From contig CAKQGQ010000032.1 in NCBI GenBank assembly GCA_934233735.1, forward strand, positions 1 through 15,147: a stretch of DNA of 15,147 bases. The letters are read 5' to 3'. Position 1 is the stretch's first letter; each line of letters opens with the position of its first letter. The DNA comes from an uncultured Clostridia bacterium (GTDB lineage Bacteria; Bacillota; Clostridia; Peptostreptococcales; Anaerovoracaceae). Below, piece after piece: positions 1-7,805 of the stretch. The notes beneath the pieces are model-generated. The model did no database searches. It was given only the letters and a program-made list of their open reading frames with translations, and had not been told where the DNA came from. The translations under genes and the position numbers were made by a program.

Positions 1-76
1 TGGTGGATCATCAGGGGTTCGAACCCTGGACACCCTGATTAAGAGTCAGGTGCTCTGCCAGCTGAGCTAATGATCC
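1..76 (-). tRNA. tRNA-Lys (anticodon CTT)
   Basis: The reverse complement folds as a full cloverleaf. The acceptor stem is GGATCAT/ATGATCC, followed by discriminator A and an encoded CCA at positions 1-3. The D-arm is GCTC...GAGC, the T-arm is CAGGG-TTCGAAC-CCCTG, and the anticodon stem is CCTGA/TCAGG. The seven-base anticodon loop is CTCTTAA, so the anticodon is CTT (plus-strand positions 41-43), which reads the lysine codon AAG. The window starts exactly at the last base of the CCA, so any further tRNAs in the same transcript lie outside it. Confidence 0.97.
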
Positions 77-114
77 ATATTCATTTAATGCCGAGTTTGC
101 TTGGCACATTTGTT

Positions 115-143
115 ATCTTACCATTTTAGAAGAAGCTTGTCAA
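115..143 (-). promoter_or_regulatory. Sigma-A-like promoter of the tRNA-Lys gene
   Basis: On the minus strand there is a perfect -35 box TTGACA (138-143), a 17-base spacer and a -10 box TAAGAT (115-120), about 38 bases upstream of the mature tRNA 5' end. The leader contains a seven-pair hairpin (89-106, TGCCGAG/CTTGGCA with one G-U) that would be trimmed off during tRNA maturation. Confidence 0.75.
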
Positions 144-223
144 CAAGAAAAATAAGATTTTCAAAAAAACTTTTATATTTTTTCTCCGAATGAGCAAAAT
201 AAGTTTAAAAGGAGGGATAAGTC

Positions 224-358
224 ATGAAAGAAAGAAATTGCAATGAAAAATCTGAAAACAGAAACGAAAGAAGCCAGAAAAATCAGAAAAGCCAAAAGAA
301 CCAGAAGAATGAGAAAAACGCGGATTGCCACAAGCAGTCTGATGAAAACAGATATTAA
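224..358 (+). CDS. Small polar lysine/asparagine-rich protein, 44 residues, function unknown
   Basis: This short gene is supported mainly by an excellent ribosome binding site: AAAAGGAGGG ends at 216, seven bases before the ATG at 224. The 44-residue product is almost entirely K, N, E, Q, S and R. It has two cysteines (C6 and C35), no hydrophobic segment, and a central run of near-repeats of the type SQKN/NQKN/NEKN at about residues 17-32. I do not recognise it. Many clostridia encode comparably tiny polar proteins, some linked to sporulation, but no sporulation sigma promoter is visible here, so no role is assigned. An overlapping frame starting at 243 is open for 71 codons, but it has no ribosome binding site and runs through the downstream hairpin, so the 224 frame is preferred. 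The gene is divergent from the tRNA and is followed by its own hairpin. Confidence 0.6.
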   Translation: MKERNCNEKSENRNERSQKNQKSQKNQKNEKNADCHKQSDENRY

Positions 359-376
359 GAAAATGTTAAATAACGG

Positions 377-407
377 GCAAAAGGGCGGGGAAACTCGTCC
401 TTTTTGC
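377..407 (+). terminator. Probable terminator hairpin after the small protein gene
   Basis: GCAAAAGGGCG (377-387) pairs with CGTCCTTTTTGC (396-407) over 11 pairs, with one bulged T and one G-T pair, around an eight-base loop. Much of the T run lies inside the stem and only TTATTTG follows, so termination may be partial. Confidence 0.5.
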
Positions 408-470
408 TTATTTGCACAAAAAAATGACACTAAAACCGGAATATCTTTAGTGATTTAAAGCCTTTTTTCT

Positions 471-499
471 TTGCAATTAAGCTTGTTTTAGTATATAAT
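471..499 (+). promoter_or_regulatory. Sigma-A-like promoter of the 547-9080 gene cluster
   Basis: The -35 box TTGCAA (471-476), a 17-base spacer and a fully consensus -10 TATAAT (494-499) place the transcript start near 506, about 40 bases before the first ATG at 547. No other comparably good promoter was noticed before serS, so this one may drive the whole run of five genes. Confidence 0.75.
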
Positions 500-546
500 A
501 TAATGAACTACATGCTTGTATCAAAGAAAAGAAAAAGGGCAGAAAA

Positions 547-1038
547 ATGGCGGCGGAATTGGAAGAAATCTTTTACATTATCGAAGACTTTTGTATGGAG
601 CATTACATACTGATTTTGGTGTGCATGAACGCGCTGGCGCTCCTTTTAGCAATTATTTGTTTATTCCGTACATCGAAAAGAAGGAAAACGCAGCAGCCGG
701 ATGATTTTGGCGAAGAAGTAAAGCTGAATTTCAGTATCGAAAGAGCAGAAGTCAAAATCGGTCAAGTCAATGCTGCGGCCAAAAAAGATAAATCTTCGGA
801 AGATTCCGGATTGCCGCAGGGAACTGCGGATATTGCCGGCAGCGTTGATGCTGCGAGTTCGGCAGAGACAGACGATGTTGGTGAAAATTCCCCGGAAGCC
901 GTATCCGACGAAAAGCCCGTTGTGATTGAAAAACTGATACCGATAGAGTCGAAAAAAGCGGACTCGGGAGAATATTACACAAGCAGATCCGGAAGAGTTT
1001 ACTCTAAAGAGGATGTCTTAAATCAAATTAAAGATTGA
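547..1038 (+). CDS. Single-pass membrane protein with disordered cytoplasmic tail, function unknown
   Basis: The 163-residue product has a short N-terminal stretch and one strong hydrophobic segment at about residues 20-40 (ILVCMNALALLLAIICLF), followed by basic SKRRK, which predicts a cytoplasmic C-terminus. Residues about 75-135 are low-complexity, rich in A, S, D, E and G, and look disordered. The last 20 residues form a more ordered, tyrosine-bearing end (YYTSRSGRVYSKEDVLNQIK) that could be a docking motif. The ATG at 547 is preceded by AAAGGG with seven-base spacing. An alternative overlapping frame at 516 is shorter and has no such site. It is the first gene after the promoter at 471, with 55 bases before the zinc-ribbon gene, so it probably belongs with the two envelope genes downstream. 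I do not recognise a named family. Confidence 0.8.
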   Translation: MAAELEEIFYIIEDFCMEHYILILVCMNALALLLAIICLFRTSKRRKTQQPDDFGEEVKLNFSIERAEVKIGQVNAAAKKDKSSEDSGLPQGTADIAGSVDAASSAETDDVGENSPEAVSDEKPVVIEKLIPIESKKADSGEYYTSRSGRVYSKEDVLNQIKD

Positions 1039-1093
1039 TGATAAACGGAAGAAAACGAAACGAAAGGCGAAACTGAAGTTACGGAGGCAGAAG

Positions 1094-2896
1094 ATGTTTT
1101 GTACCAAATGTGGGAAAGAATTATACGAAGGGGATAGATTTTGTGCTTACTGCGGAGCGGAAGTGAGAGCACAGCGTCATTCAAAAAATGACGAGATTGT
1201 GTTCAATCCGCCGTTTAAAATTGAAGCACAGAAAAAGACCGAAGAAATTTTAAAAGCAGCAGAGGAAAGAAAAGATACGGAAAAAGAAAAGAAGGAAACC
1301 GTTTCGTTTGATTGGAACCTTGATGGATTTCCGGCTGCGCAGCCTAAGAAGACCGAAGATGTGGACTTTAACTGGGACAGTGTGCTTGAACGGAGAAACA
1401 GGGGATTTGATCCGACCGAGCCGACCGTTGAAAAGATCGAGCCAAAAATCGAACCCAAGGCAGAGGCTTTTGAACATAGAAAAGCAGAAAAAACAGAATT
1501 TGTAAGACCACCGGAAGAAAATATTCAGCCGGAAGCTGTTTTATCGACAGAAGAATTGGAAAGAGAGCTTTTCGGAGATTTTGAAAAAATAAAAACGGAA
1601 TCGGAGAAGAAGACGACAGACAATTCGGACGCACAGTTTTATACATTTAATCAAAAAAATGACGCCTTTCAGGAATTGCTGGATAAAGAGAAGGAAAGAG
1701 TCCGCAGCATGGAAGACGAGTATAATCGCCAGTTTGCAGAAATGGATTATACATGGGTTCCGGAAGTTTTTCCGTCAAGAAGAAAAAAAGAGCAGGAAGG
1801 CGAGGCAGAATTAAGCTTTCCGGCAGTAAATAAAATTGAAGAAAAAGAGGCTGAACAAAGTAAAGAAGACAAAGAAGAAACCAGCCGCGCAGAAGCTGTA
1901 AAAATCAAGGAAGTACCGCCGGTAACGGATGTCAAGGAAGCTTTCGATATTACGGATATTACGGAGAGGGAGGACGAGCCAAAGGTAGCGATTGAATCCG
2001 AAAAAGCACAGAATTATGTAATAGCAGTGCAGCAGCCGAAAACACCGAATATTGTGGATTTGACCGGAGCTGCGGAAGAAAAAACTGAGAATGCAGAGAA
2101 AAAAGAGGAGTCTTCCAGTAATGATAAACTCAGATACTCCGATATTTTTCCCAGAGTCGGCACAGGTGGTGATGAAAACCGCAATAGGAACAGCGGCAAT
2201 GGCAGCAGCAGTCTTACTGTTTCTGCTGACGAAGTTCAAGAAGAAAAGCCGGTAAAAAAGCATATCTTGATTCGCATCATTATAGCACTTTTGGTTATAG
2301 CACTTGTAATTGAAGGAGCACTTCTGGCAATTAAGTTTATTGCACCTGACAGCCAGGTTTCCCAAAAGGTTAACGATGTAATCTTTAAAATTGCAGACAT
2401 CTTTACAGGCGGCAGCCAAACACCGCCGCAAGGCAGCGGCGAAGATATAAATCCGAACTACGGAGCGAAGGACGCATATCTTTCCGGAATTATTCTTGAG
2501 AAATCTGCGGGAGTGCAGTCAATCGGCACAGTTATATATAATCCGGAACTTGTCTATGATAAAGATAAAACCTATGCATTCGATGAAATTTCTTCTGCGG
2601 AAGATTTTGTGGATGCGGAATGGGAAGAAGCATCGGCTACATATGGGGAGAAGCTGATGGAATCCTTAATAAATTATTATGACGGATGGAAAACGACGAA
2701 TACGGACAAAAGTCTGGTTGGAATCAATACTCTGGAAATTGGAAGCATTAAGACCGGCGAAGAGGGCTTTTATGTGCTGTGTAAAGTAATCTATGCAGGC
2801 ACAGACGGCGACGAAATCACGCAGTATCAAAGTGTGTATGCTAAAATTTCCAACGGGTTGATGGTGATAAATGAAATCAAGGAGGAAACATTATAA
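1094..2896 (+). CDS. Zinc-ribbon, disordered-linker, single-TM protein
   Basis: The 600-residue protein opens with a classic zinc ribbon: C3-x2-C6 ... C17-x2-C20 (FCTKCG, FCAYCG). A very long acidic/basic low-complexity region follows, about residues 30-385, rich in E and K and probably disordered or partly coiled. One membrane span sits at about 390-413 (HILIRIIIALLVIALVIEGALLAI). The roughly 185-residue C-terminal part would be outside the cell and ends in an alternating hydrophobic pattern that could be a small NTF2-like fold. Zinc ribbon inside, one span and an exported tail is the general plan of TcaA-type proteins, but I see no specific TcaA match. The ribosome binding site GGAGG (1083-1087) supports the ATG at 1094. 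Its stop overlaps the next start (TAATG at 2894-2898), so it is very likely translationally coupled to the UPF0182 gene and may act with it. Confidence 0.85.
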   Translation: MFCTKCGKELYEGDRFCAYCGAEVRAQRHSKNDEIVFNPPFKIEAQKKTEEILKAAEERKDTEKEKKETVSFDWNLDGFPAAQPKKTEDVDFNWDSVLERRNRGFDPTEPTVEKIEPKIEPKAEAFEHRKAEKTEFVRPPEENIQPEAVLSTEELERELFGDFEKIKTESEKKTTDNSDAQFYTFNQKNDAFQELLDKEKERVRSMEDEYNRQFAEMDYTWVPEVFPSRRKKEQEGEAELSFPAVNKIEEKEAEQSKEDKEETSRAEAVKIKEVPPVTDVKEAFDITDITEREDEPKVAIESEKAQNYVIAVQQPKTPNIVDLTGAAEEKTENAEKKEESSSNDKLRYSDIFPRVGTGGDENRNRNSGNGSSSLTVSADEVQEEKPVKKHILIRIIIALLVIALVIEGALLAIKFIAPDSQVSQKVNDVIFKIADIFTGGSQTPPQGSGEDINPNYGAKDAYLSGIILEKSAGVQSIGTVIYNPELVYDKDKTYAFDEISSAEDFVDAEWEEASATYGEKLMESLINYYDGWKTTNTDKSLVGINTLEIGSIKTGEEGFYVLCKVIYAGTDGDEITQYQSVYAKISNGLMVINEIKEETL

Positions 2897-5814
2897 TGGA
2901 AAAACTCGAGAAAAAAGTCAGTTTAGTCATTTTAGTGGTGGTAGTGGTCGCAGCACTGTTCCTGTCACTGATCGGATTCATCTCTGACTTTATGTGGTTT
3001 AAAGAAATGGGCTATGTTGCCGTATTCTTTACACAACTGCTCACGCAGCTTAAGGTGGGAATACCAACCTTCATTATTGTCACAGGGCTGGTAATGCTCT
3101 ACCTTCACCACTTGAGAAAGAGCTATTTTGCGAAAATCGCTTCGTCGGAAGCAACCGACATGAAGAAGCTGAATCGCACGACGAACTGGCTTGCTGTGCT
3201 TTTCGGTGTTGTTGCAACCTTTATGACGGTTACGAATTTATGGTTTGAAATTTTGAAATTTGCAAACAGCACAGATTTCGACATTACGGATCCGTTATTT
3301 AATTTTGATATTTCATTCTATTTATTTAAACTTGAATTTTTGACGCAGCTGAATGAAATTCTCATCGGTGTCATCGTTGCTTTTGTGGTTCTTACTATTG
3401 TATATTACATTGTTTTGATGACGGTAAGAACACCGGATGTCTTCAAGGAAGAGCCGACGCAGCAGGCATTCACGGAAGACGCTGAGGAAAGATATACCGG
3501 AAACGCGAACCCGTTCGGCGGGAACCCATTCGGCGGAAATCCTTTTGGCGGCGATAATAACGCATCAGGAGCGAAGGATCCATTTACGAAGTTTGCAGAA
3601 TCCTTTACAGGCAAAAAATTTAATGCCAGACCGGTTAAGCCGAAAAAACAGTTTGACGACAGTAATTTCAAGCAGCTTATGAATATCGCTTCCGGAAAAA
3701 TTACGGTTTTAGGTATTATTTTCTTTATTATGCTGGCAATCAACTTCTTCCTCAGACAGTTTGATTTGCTTCATGCACATACAGGCGTTGTTTACGGCGC
3801 AGGATTTACCGATGTAACGATTACGCTTTGGATGTACCGGATTTTATGCGGACTTGCCGTTTTGTCGGCAATTATGTTCGCTGTGCAGATGGGAAGAAAG
3901 AAATACAAGAGCCTGCTTACGGTTCCGGTTATTATGATTGTAGTTGGTCTTGTCGGTACAGGAGCAGGAATGCTGATTCAGAACTTCGTAGTATCCCCTG
4001 ACGAAATCAATAAGGAAAGTCAGTATTTGGAAAGGAATATCCAGTACACGCAGTATGCATATCAGCTCGACGATGTTGATATTAAGGCATTCGCAGCTGA
4101 CAATAAGCTGACTTCCGCAGATATTAACGAAAATGTGGAAACGATTAATAATATCCGAATCAATGACTTCGACCCTGCACAGCAGTTCTACAACCAGACG
4201 CAGAGTATCCGTCAATACTATACATTCCATGATGTTGACGTAGACAGATATATGATTAACGGAAAGTATACACAAACCTTCTTGTCGGCCAGAGAAATTG
4301 ATGAAAATAAGATTGATACATCATGGCTGAACAGACATCTGAAGTATACGCACGGATACGGTGCTACGCTGTCGCGTGTAGACAAAGTTACAAGCAGCGG
4401 ACAGCCGGATGTTCTCATTGGTAACATTCCGCCGGAATCTGAGGTGGAAGAAATCGAAATTACGCGTCCGGAAATTTACTTCGGAGAGCTTTCAAATGAA
4501 TATATCGTTGTAAACACAGACGAAAAAGAATTTGACTATCCGGACGGACAGAGCAACAAATATACGATGTATGAAGGGAAGGCAGGCATCAAGCTCAACT
4601 TCTTCAACAGAGTTCTTTTCTCCATCAAGGAAGGAAGCCTTAAGCTGCTTGTTTCATCCAATATTGACAGCGATTCCAAGATTATCATTTACAGAAATGT
4701 AATCGACAGAGTCAGAAAGATTATGCCACACCTTTCCTATGAGGAAGACCCTTATATGGTTACGGTTGACGGAAAGCTTTACTGGATGATGGATGCTTAT
4801 ACAACCAGTTCCTATTATCCGTATTCCGAGCCGTTTGACGGAAACACCGGAAGCACGAACTATATCAGAAACTCCGTAAAGGTAGTTGTTGATGCGTACA
4901 ATGGTGATACAAATTTCTATGTTGTGGATCAGAGCGATCCGATTGCGGCAACCTATCAGAAGATTTACCCGACGCTTTTCAAGAATTTTGACGAGATGCC
5001 GGAAGGTCTGAAGTCGCATATCAGATATCCAAACTACCTGTTTAAAATTCAGGCAAGTGTTTACGCGAAATATCACATGGAAGATGTGAATGTATTCTAT
5101 CAGAGAGAAGATATGTGGGATATCGCATCCGAAATTTACGGAATGGAAAAGACGCAGATGACGCCGAACTACTATATCGCAAAACTTCCGGGAGAGGAAA
5201 AGGCAGAGTTCTTCAACTCGATTCCGTTTACTCCGAAATCGAAGCAGAATATGACAGCGCTTATGGTTGCGCGAAATGACGGTGACAATTACGGTCAACT
5301 TGTGCTTTATCAATTCCCGAAATCCAGAACGATTTACGGACCGGAGCAGATTGAGGCACAGATTGACCAAAACACTGAAATTTCAAAGGAATTCTCGCTT
5401 TGGTCCTCTGCGGGAACCAAGTACAGAAGAGGCAACATGTTCATCATCCCGATTAACACTTCCATTCTCTATGTAGAACCTGTATATCTGGAGGCAACCA
5501 ACTCCAGTATTCCGGAAGTAAAGAGAATTATCGTTGCATATAACGACAAGATTGCTTACGAGGAAACTTTGGCTGACTGCCTGATTTCCCTGTTCGGAAA
5601 CAAAGCACAGCAGGGTGTAAGCGGAAGTGAAACGGATAAGCCGTCGCAGACAGACGGCGAAAATCCGGTAGATAATATGAGCACCAGACAGCTCGCACAG
5701 CTTGTTCAGGATTGCTTCACCAAGGCTCAGGATGCACAGAAAAACGGCGACTGGGCGAAATACGGTGAATATCTTGACCAGATGGAAGAGTATCTGAACC
5801 AGCTCACAAAGTAA
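2896..5814 (+). CDS. UPF0182 family (COG1615) membrane protein
   Basis: The 972-residue protein has seven predicted membrane spans, near residues 8-31, 55-72, 98-115, 155-176, 268-286, 316-333 and 338-362. A large domain of about 600 residues then follows, probably extracellular. Family hallmarks include the MWFKEMGY segment after the first span, the FDISFYLF segment near 135, the QYLERNIQYTQYAY stretch after the last span, and a short helical C-terminus typical of the family (residues about 930-972). Length and layout fit UPF0182, whose function is not established. A glycine-rich NPFGG repeat lies in the long loop between spans 4 and 5. The start overlaps the preceding stop and has GGAGGA at 2881-2886. 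The paired zinc-ribbon membrane protein suggests a two-protein envelope unit, but that is an inference from gene order. Confidence 0.93.
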   Translation: MEKLEKKVSLVILVVVVVAALFLSLIGFISDFMWFKEMGYVAVFFTQLLTQLKVGIPTFIIVTGLVMLYLHHLRKSYFAKIASSEATDMKKLNRTTNWLAVLFGVVATFMTVTNLWFEILKFANSTDFDITDPLFNFDISFYLFKLEFLTQLNEILIGVIVAFVVLTIVYYIVLMTVRTPDVFKEEPTQQAFTEDAEERYTGNANPFGGNPFGGNPFGGDNNASGAKDPFTKFAESFTGKKFNARPVKPKKQFDDSNFKQLMNIASGKITVLGIIFFIMLAINFFLRQFDLLHAHTGVVYGAGFTDVTITLWMYRILCGLAVLSAIMFAVQMGRKKYKSLLTVPVIMIVVGLVGTGAGMLIQNFVVSPDEINKESQYLERNIQYTQYAYQLDDVDIKAFAADNKLTSADINENVETINNIRINDFDPAQQFYNQTQSIRQYYTFHDVDVDRYMINGKYTQTFLSAREIDENKIDTSWLNRHLKYTHGYGATLSRVDKVTSSGQPDVLIGNIPPESEVEEIEITRPEIYFGELSNEYIVVNTDEKEFDYPDGQSNKYTMYEGKAGIKLNFFNRVLFSIKEGSLKLLVSSNIDSDSKIIIYRNVIDRVRKIMPHLSYEEDPYMVTVDGKLYWMMDAYTTSSYYPYSEPFDGNTGSTNYIRNSVKVVVDAYNGDTNFYVVDQSDPIAATYQKIYPTLFKNFDEMPEGLKSHIRYPNYLFKIQASVYAKYHMEDVNVFYQREDMWDIASEIYGMEKTQMTPNYYIAKLPGEEKAEFFNSIPFTPKSKQNMTALMVARNDGDNYGQLVLYQFPKSRTIYGPEQIEAQIDQNTEISKEFSLWSSAGTKYRRGNMFIIPINTSILYVEPVYLEATNSSIPEVKRIIVAYNDKIAYEETLADCLISLFGNKAQQGVSGSETDKPSQTDGENPVDNMSTRQLAQLVQDCFTKAQDAQKNGDWAKYGEYLDQMEEYLNQLTK
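3508..3552 (+). repeat. Three 15-bp tandem repeats encoding NPFGG
   Basis: Three in-frame units, each reading Asn-Pro-Phe-Gly-Gly, encode residues 205-219 of the UPF0182 protein, in the loop between spans 4 and 5. The third unit uses different codons (AAT CCT TTT), so the peptide is more conserved than the DNA. Confidence 0.9.
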
Positions 5815-5861
5815 TATCGCTTAAAAAATTAAATAAAAATAAAAAGAAAAGGAGGTAAATT

Positions 5862-7778
5862 ATGCTGGAATTTGACTTAAACAAAATGCTGTTTAACATC
5901 CCAAAGGATATGCATAACAAAGAAGAACTAAAAAGAATTTTGAAGGAGCATCCGGAAGTCCAATTTGTGTCATATGCAGGACTTGATATGGTCGGAAATG
6001 ATACAGATGAAAGAATTCCCGTCAAGCTTTTTATAGACGACATGGATGCGATGCTTGCGCACGGAGTGCAGACCGACGGTTCCAGTGTAAATTTACCTAA
6101 AATTGCAGAGCTGAATAATGCCAAGGTTGATATGATTCCGGACCTTTCGGTAAATTGGTACATTGATTATAACTTCGATAATATTGATACCAAAACCGGA
6201 CTTCCGGTAGGAACCCTGCGCATACCTGCGTTCCTAATCCACAATGATCAGACAGAAGTCGGCTCCCGGGTAATACTCCGGGACGCCGCTTCTAAATTTA
6301 AGAAGGATCTGATGTCTCTGCTGAAGGAGCATCCGTATGTATTTGAATATATCGACGGTGCAGACAGTGTGGATGACATTGAAGAAATAAGGATTACCAG
6401 TGCTACAGAGCTTGAATTTTGGGTAAAGACACCGGACGATAAGGCAGACAGAGAACAACTTTCAACCTCACAGGAGCTGAAGGAACAATATTGGAAGAGA
6501 ACCTACGGACCTGTCAGAACCGCGCTCGAAAAGAGCATTGAAATTTTAGACTATTATGGCCTGGAAATGGAAATGGGTCACAAAGAGGTCGGCGGTGTCA
6601 AGTCGAAGATTACCAGCTCGGGAACGCATGACCACATCATGGAACAGCTTGAAATTGACTGGAAATATTCAGATGCGATGCAGGCGTGTGACAATGAAAA
6701 ACTGGTAAAATATGTAGTAAGAGATGTTTTTAATCAGTTCGGACTCAACACGAACTTTACAGCAAAACCGATTGGCGGTGTTGCCGGAAACGGTGAACAT
6801 ACCCATATCGGCGTATGTGCAAAGCTGAAAAACGGTAAAATGACAAATCTGTTCGCGCCGGTGAAGATGCAGGAAGAATTCCTGACACCGATTGGGTTCG
6901 GAGCTCTTATGGGAATTTTGAAAAATTATGAGGCAATCAACCCGTTTGTAAGTTCCACAAACGATTCGCTGAACAGACTGAAACCGGGTTATGAAGCTCC
7001 GGTCTGTATCGTAACTTCTCTCGGCCACAGTCCGGCAGACCCGTCCAGAAACAGGACGGTTTTAATCGGTTTAATCCGTAATGCGCAAAATCCGATGGCG
7101 ACCAGATTCGAGCTCAGAGCGCCGAATCCGAAGAGCAATACCTATTTGGTACTTGCTTCCTCTTACATGGCAATGACAGACGGAATTCGCGCAGCACTCG
7201 AAAATGAAAAATCCGCGAAAGATTTGGAAAAATCTCTTTCTAAGAAGCGCGGAGAAGAGGACTTCTACCTTGAAAAGGACAGAGAATATCGCAGCGAAAA
7301 GGACGTTTTCGAGGACTTTACAGAGGAAGAAAGAACCGAGCTGTTTGGAAGAGCACCAAAGACTGTATGGGAAAATTTGAAAGGCTTTGCAGATTACCCG
7401 GAAAAAATGCTTGCGATTATGGGAGATGGCGTAATCACGCCGATTTCGCTGGAATCCTATAAGACTTCTGTTTTGAGCCAGTGGAAGACGGAGCTGCATA
7501 ATCGAATTATACCGAATCATATGGATTATGTCAGAGAATGCGTTAAGATTCACGGTGATGATGCGACCGATTATGACCTCGAAAACTGGGCAGATATCGA
7601 CCGTATGCGTCACTACATAGCGAAGGATTCTTTACATGAGAAATCGCTTCTTACTCGCGCAAGCGAGGCGCTTGACAATGATGACTATGATTTAGCGTCC
7701 GAGCTGCAGATTGAACTTTCGCAGAAAATTGAACAGCTTAGAAAGTTATATTTGACATATAAACGCAACTTATTTTAA
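5862..7778 (+). CDS. Divergent long glutamine synthetase-like enzyme
   Basis: The product is 638 residues. It carries the glutamine synthetase catalytic fold motifs in order: TDGSSV (D72), DMIPDLS, ATELEFW (E183/E185), GGVAGNGEHTHIG (residues 305-317, the glycine-rich H.H loop), NRLKPGYEAP (R372, E378, the flap glutamate), RNRT (R398), and RFELRAPNP (E417, R419). In type I enzymes these residues bind metals, glutamate and ATP for making glutamine from glutamate and ammonia in the cytoplasm. Two points are odd. The usual NRSAxIRIP motif reads NRTVLIGLI here, with Gly403 where a nucleotide-contacting arginine is normally found. There is also a C-terminal extension of about 150 residues, mostly helical and acidic/basic, making it longer than the 440-470 residues of type I but shorter than typical type III. 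A perfect AAAGGAGGT (5848-5856) sets the start. It lies 47 bases after the UPF0182 stop with no terminator between. A related ligase activity cannot be excluded. Confidence 0.82.
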   Translation: MLEFDLNKMLFNIPKDMHNKEELKRILKEHPEVQFVSYAGLDMVGNDTDERIPVKLFIDDMDAMLAHGVQTDGSSVNLPKIAELNNAKVDMIPDLSVNWYIDYNFDNIDTKTGLPVGTLRIPAFLIHNDQTEVGSRVILRDAASKFKKDLMSLLKEHPYVFEYIDGADSVDDIEEIRITSATELEFWVKTPDDKADREQLSTSQELKEQYWKRTYGPVRTALEKSIEILDYYGLEMEMGHKEVGGVKSKITSSGTHDHIMEQLEIDWKYSDAMQACDNEKLVKYVVRDVFNQFGLNTNFTAKPIGGVAGNGEHTHIGVCAKLKNGKMTNLFAPVKMQEEFLTPIGFGALMGILKNYEAINPFVSSTNDSLNRLKPGYEAPVCIVTSLGHSPADPSRNRTVLIGLIRNAQNPMATRFELRAPNPKSNTYLVLASSYMAMTDGIRAALENEKSAKDLEKSLSKKRGEEDFYLEKDREYRSEKDVFEDFTEEERTELFGRAPKTVWENLKGFADYPEKMLAIMGDGVITPISLESYKTSVLSQWKTELHNRIIPNHMDYVRECVKIHGDDATDYDLENWADIDRMRHYIAKDSLHEKSLLTRASEALDNDDYDLASELQIELSQKIEQLRKLYLTYKRNLF

Positions 7779-7805
7779 TCAACATATTTTTTAAGGAGAT
7801 ACAAA

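Noticed and set aside
243..458. 71-codon frame overlapping the small protein gene
   Set aside because: It has no ribosome binding site, reads through the hairpin at 377-407 and is out of frame with the well-supported start at 224.
7779..7805. T-box leader before serS
   Set aside because: The gap is only 27 bases, far too short for a T-box.
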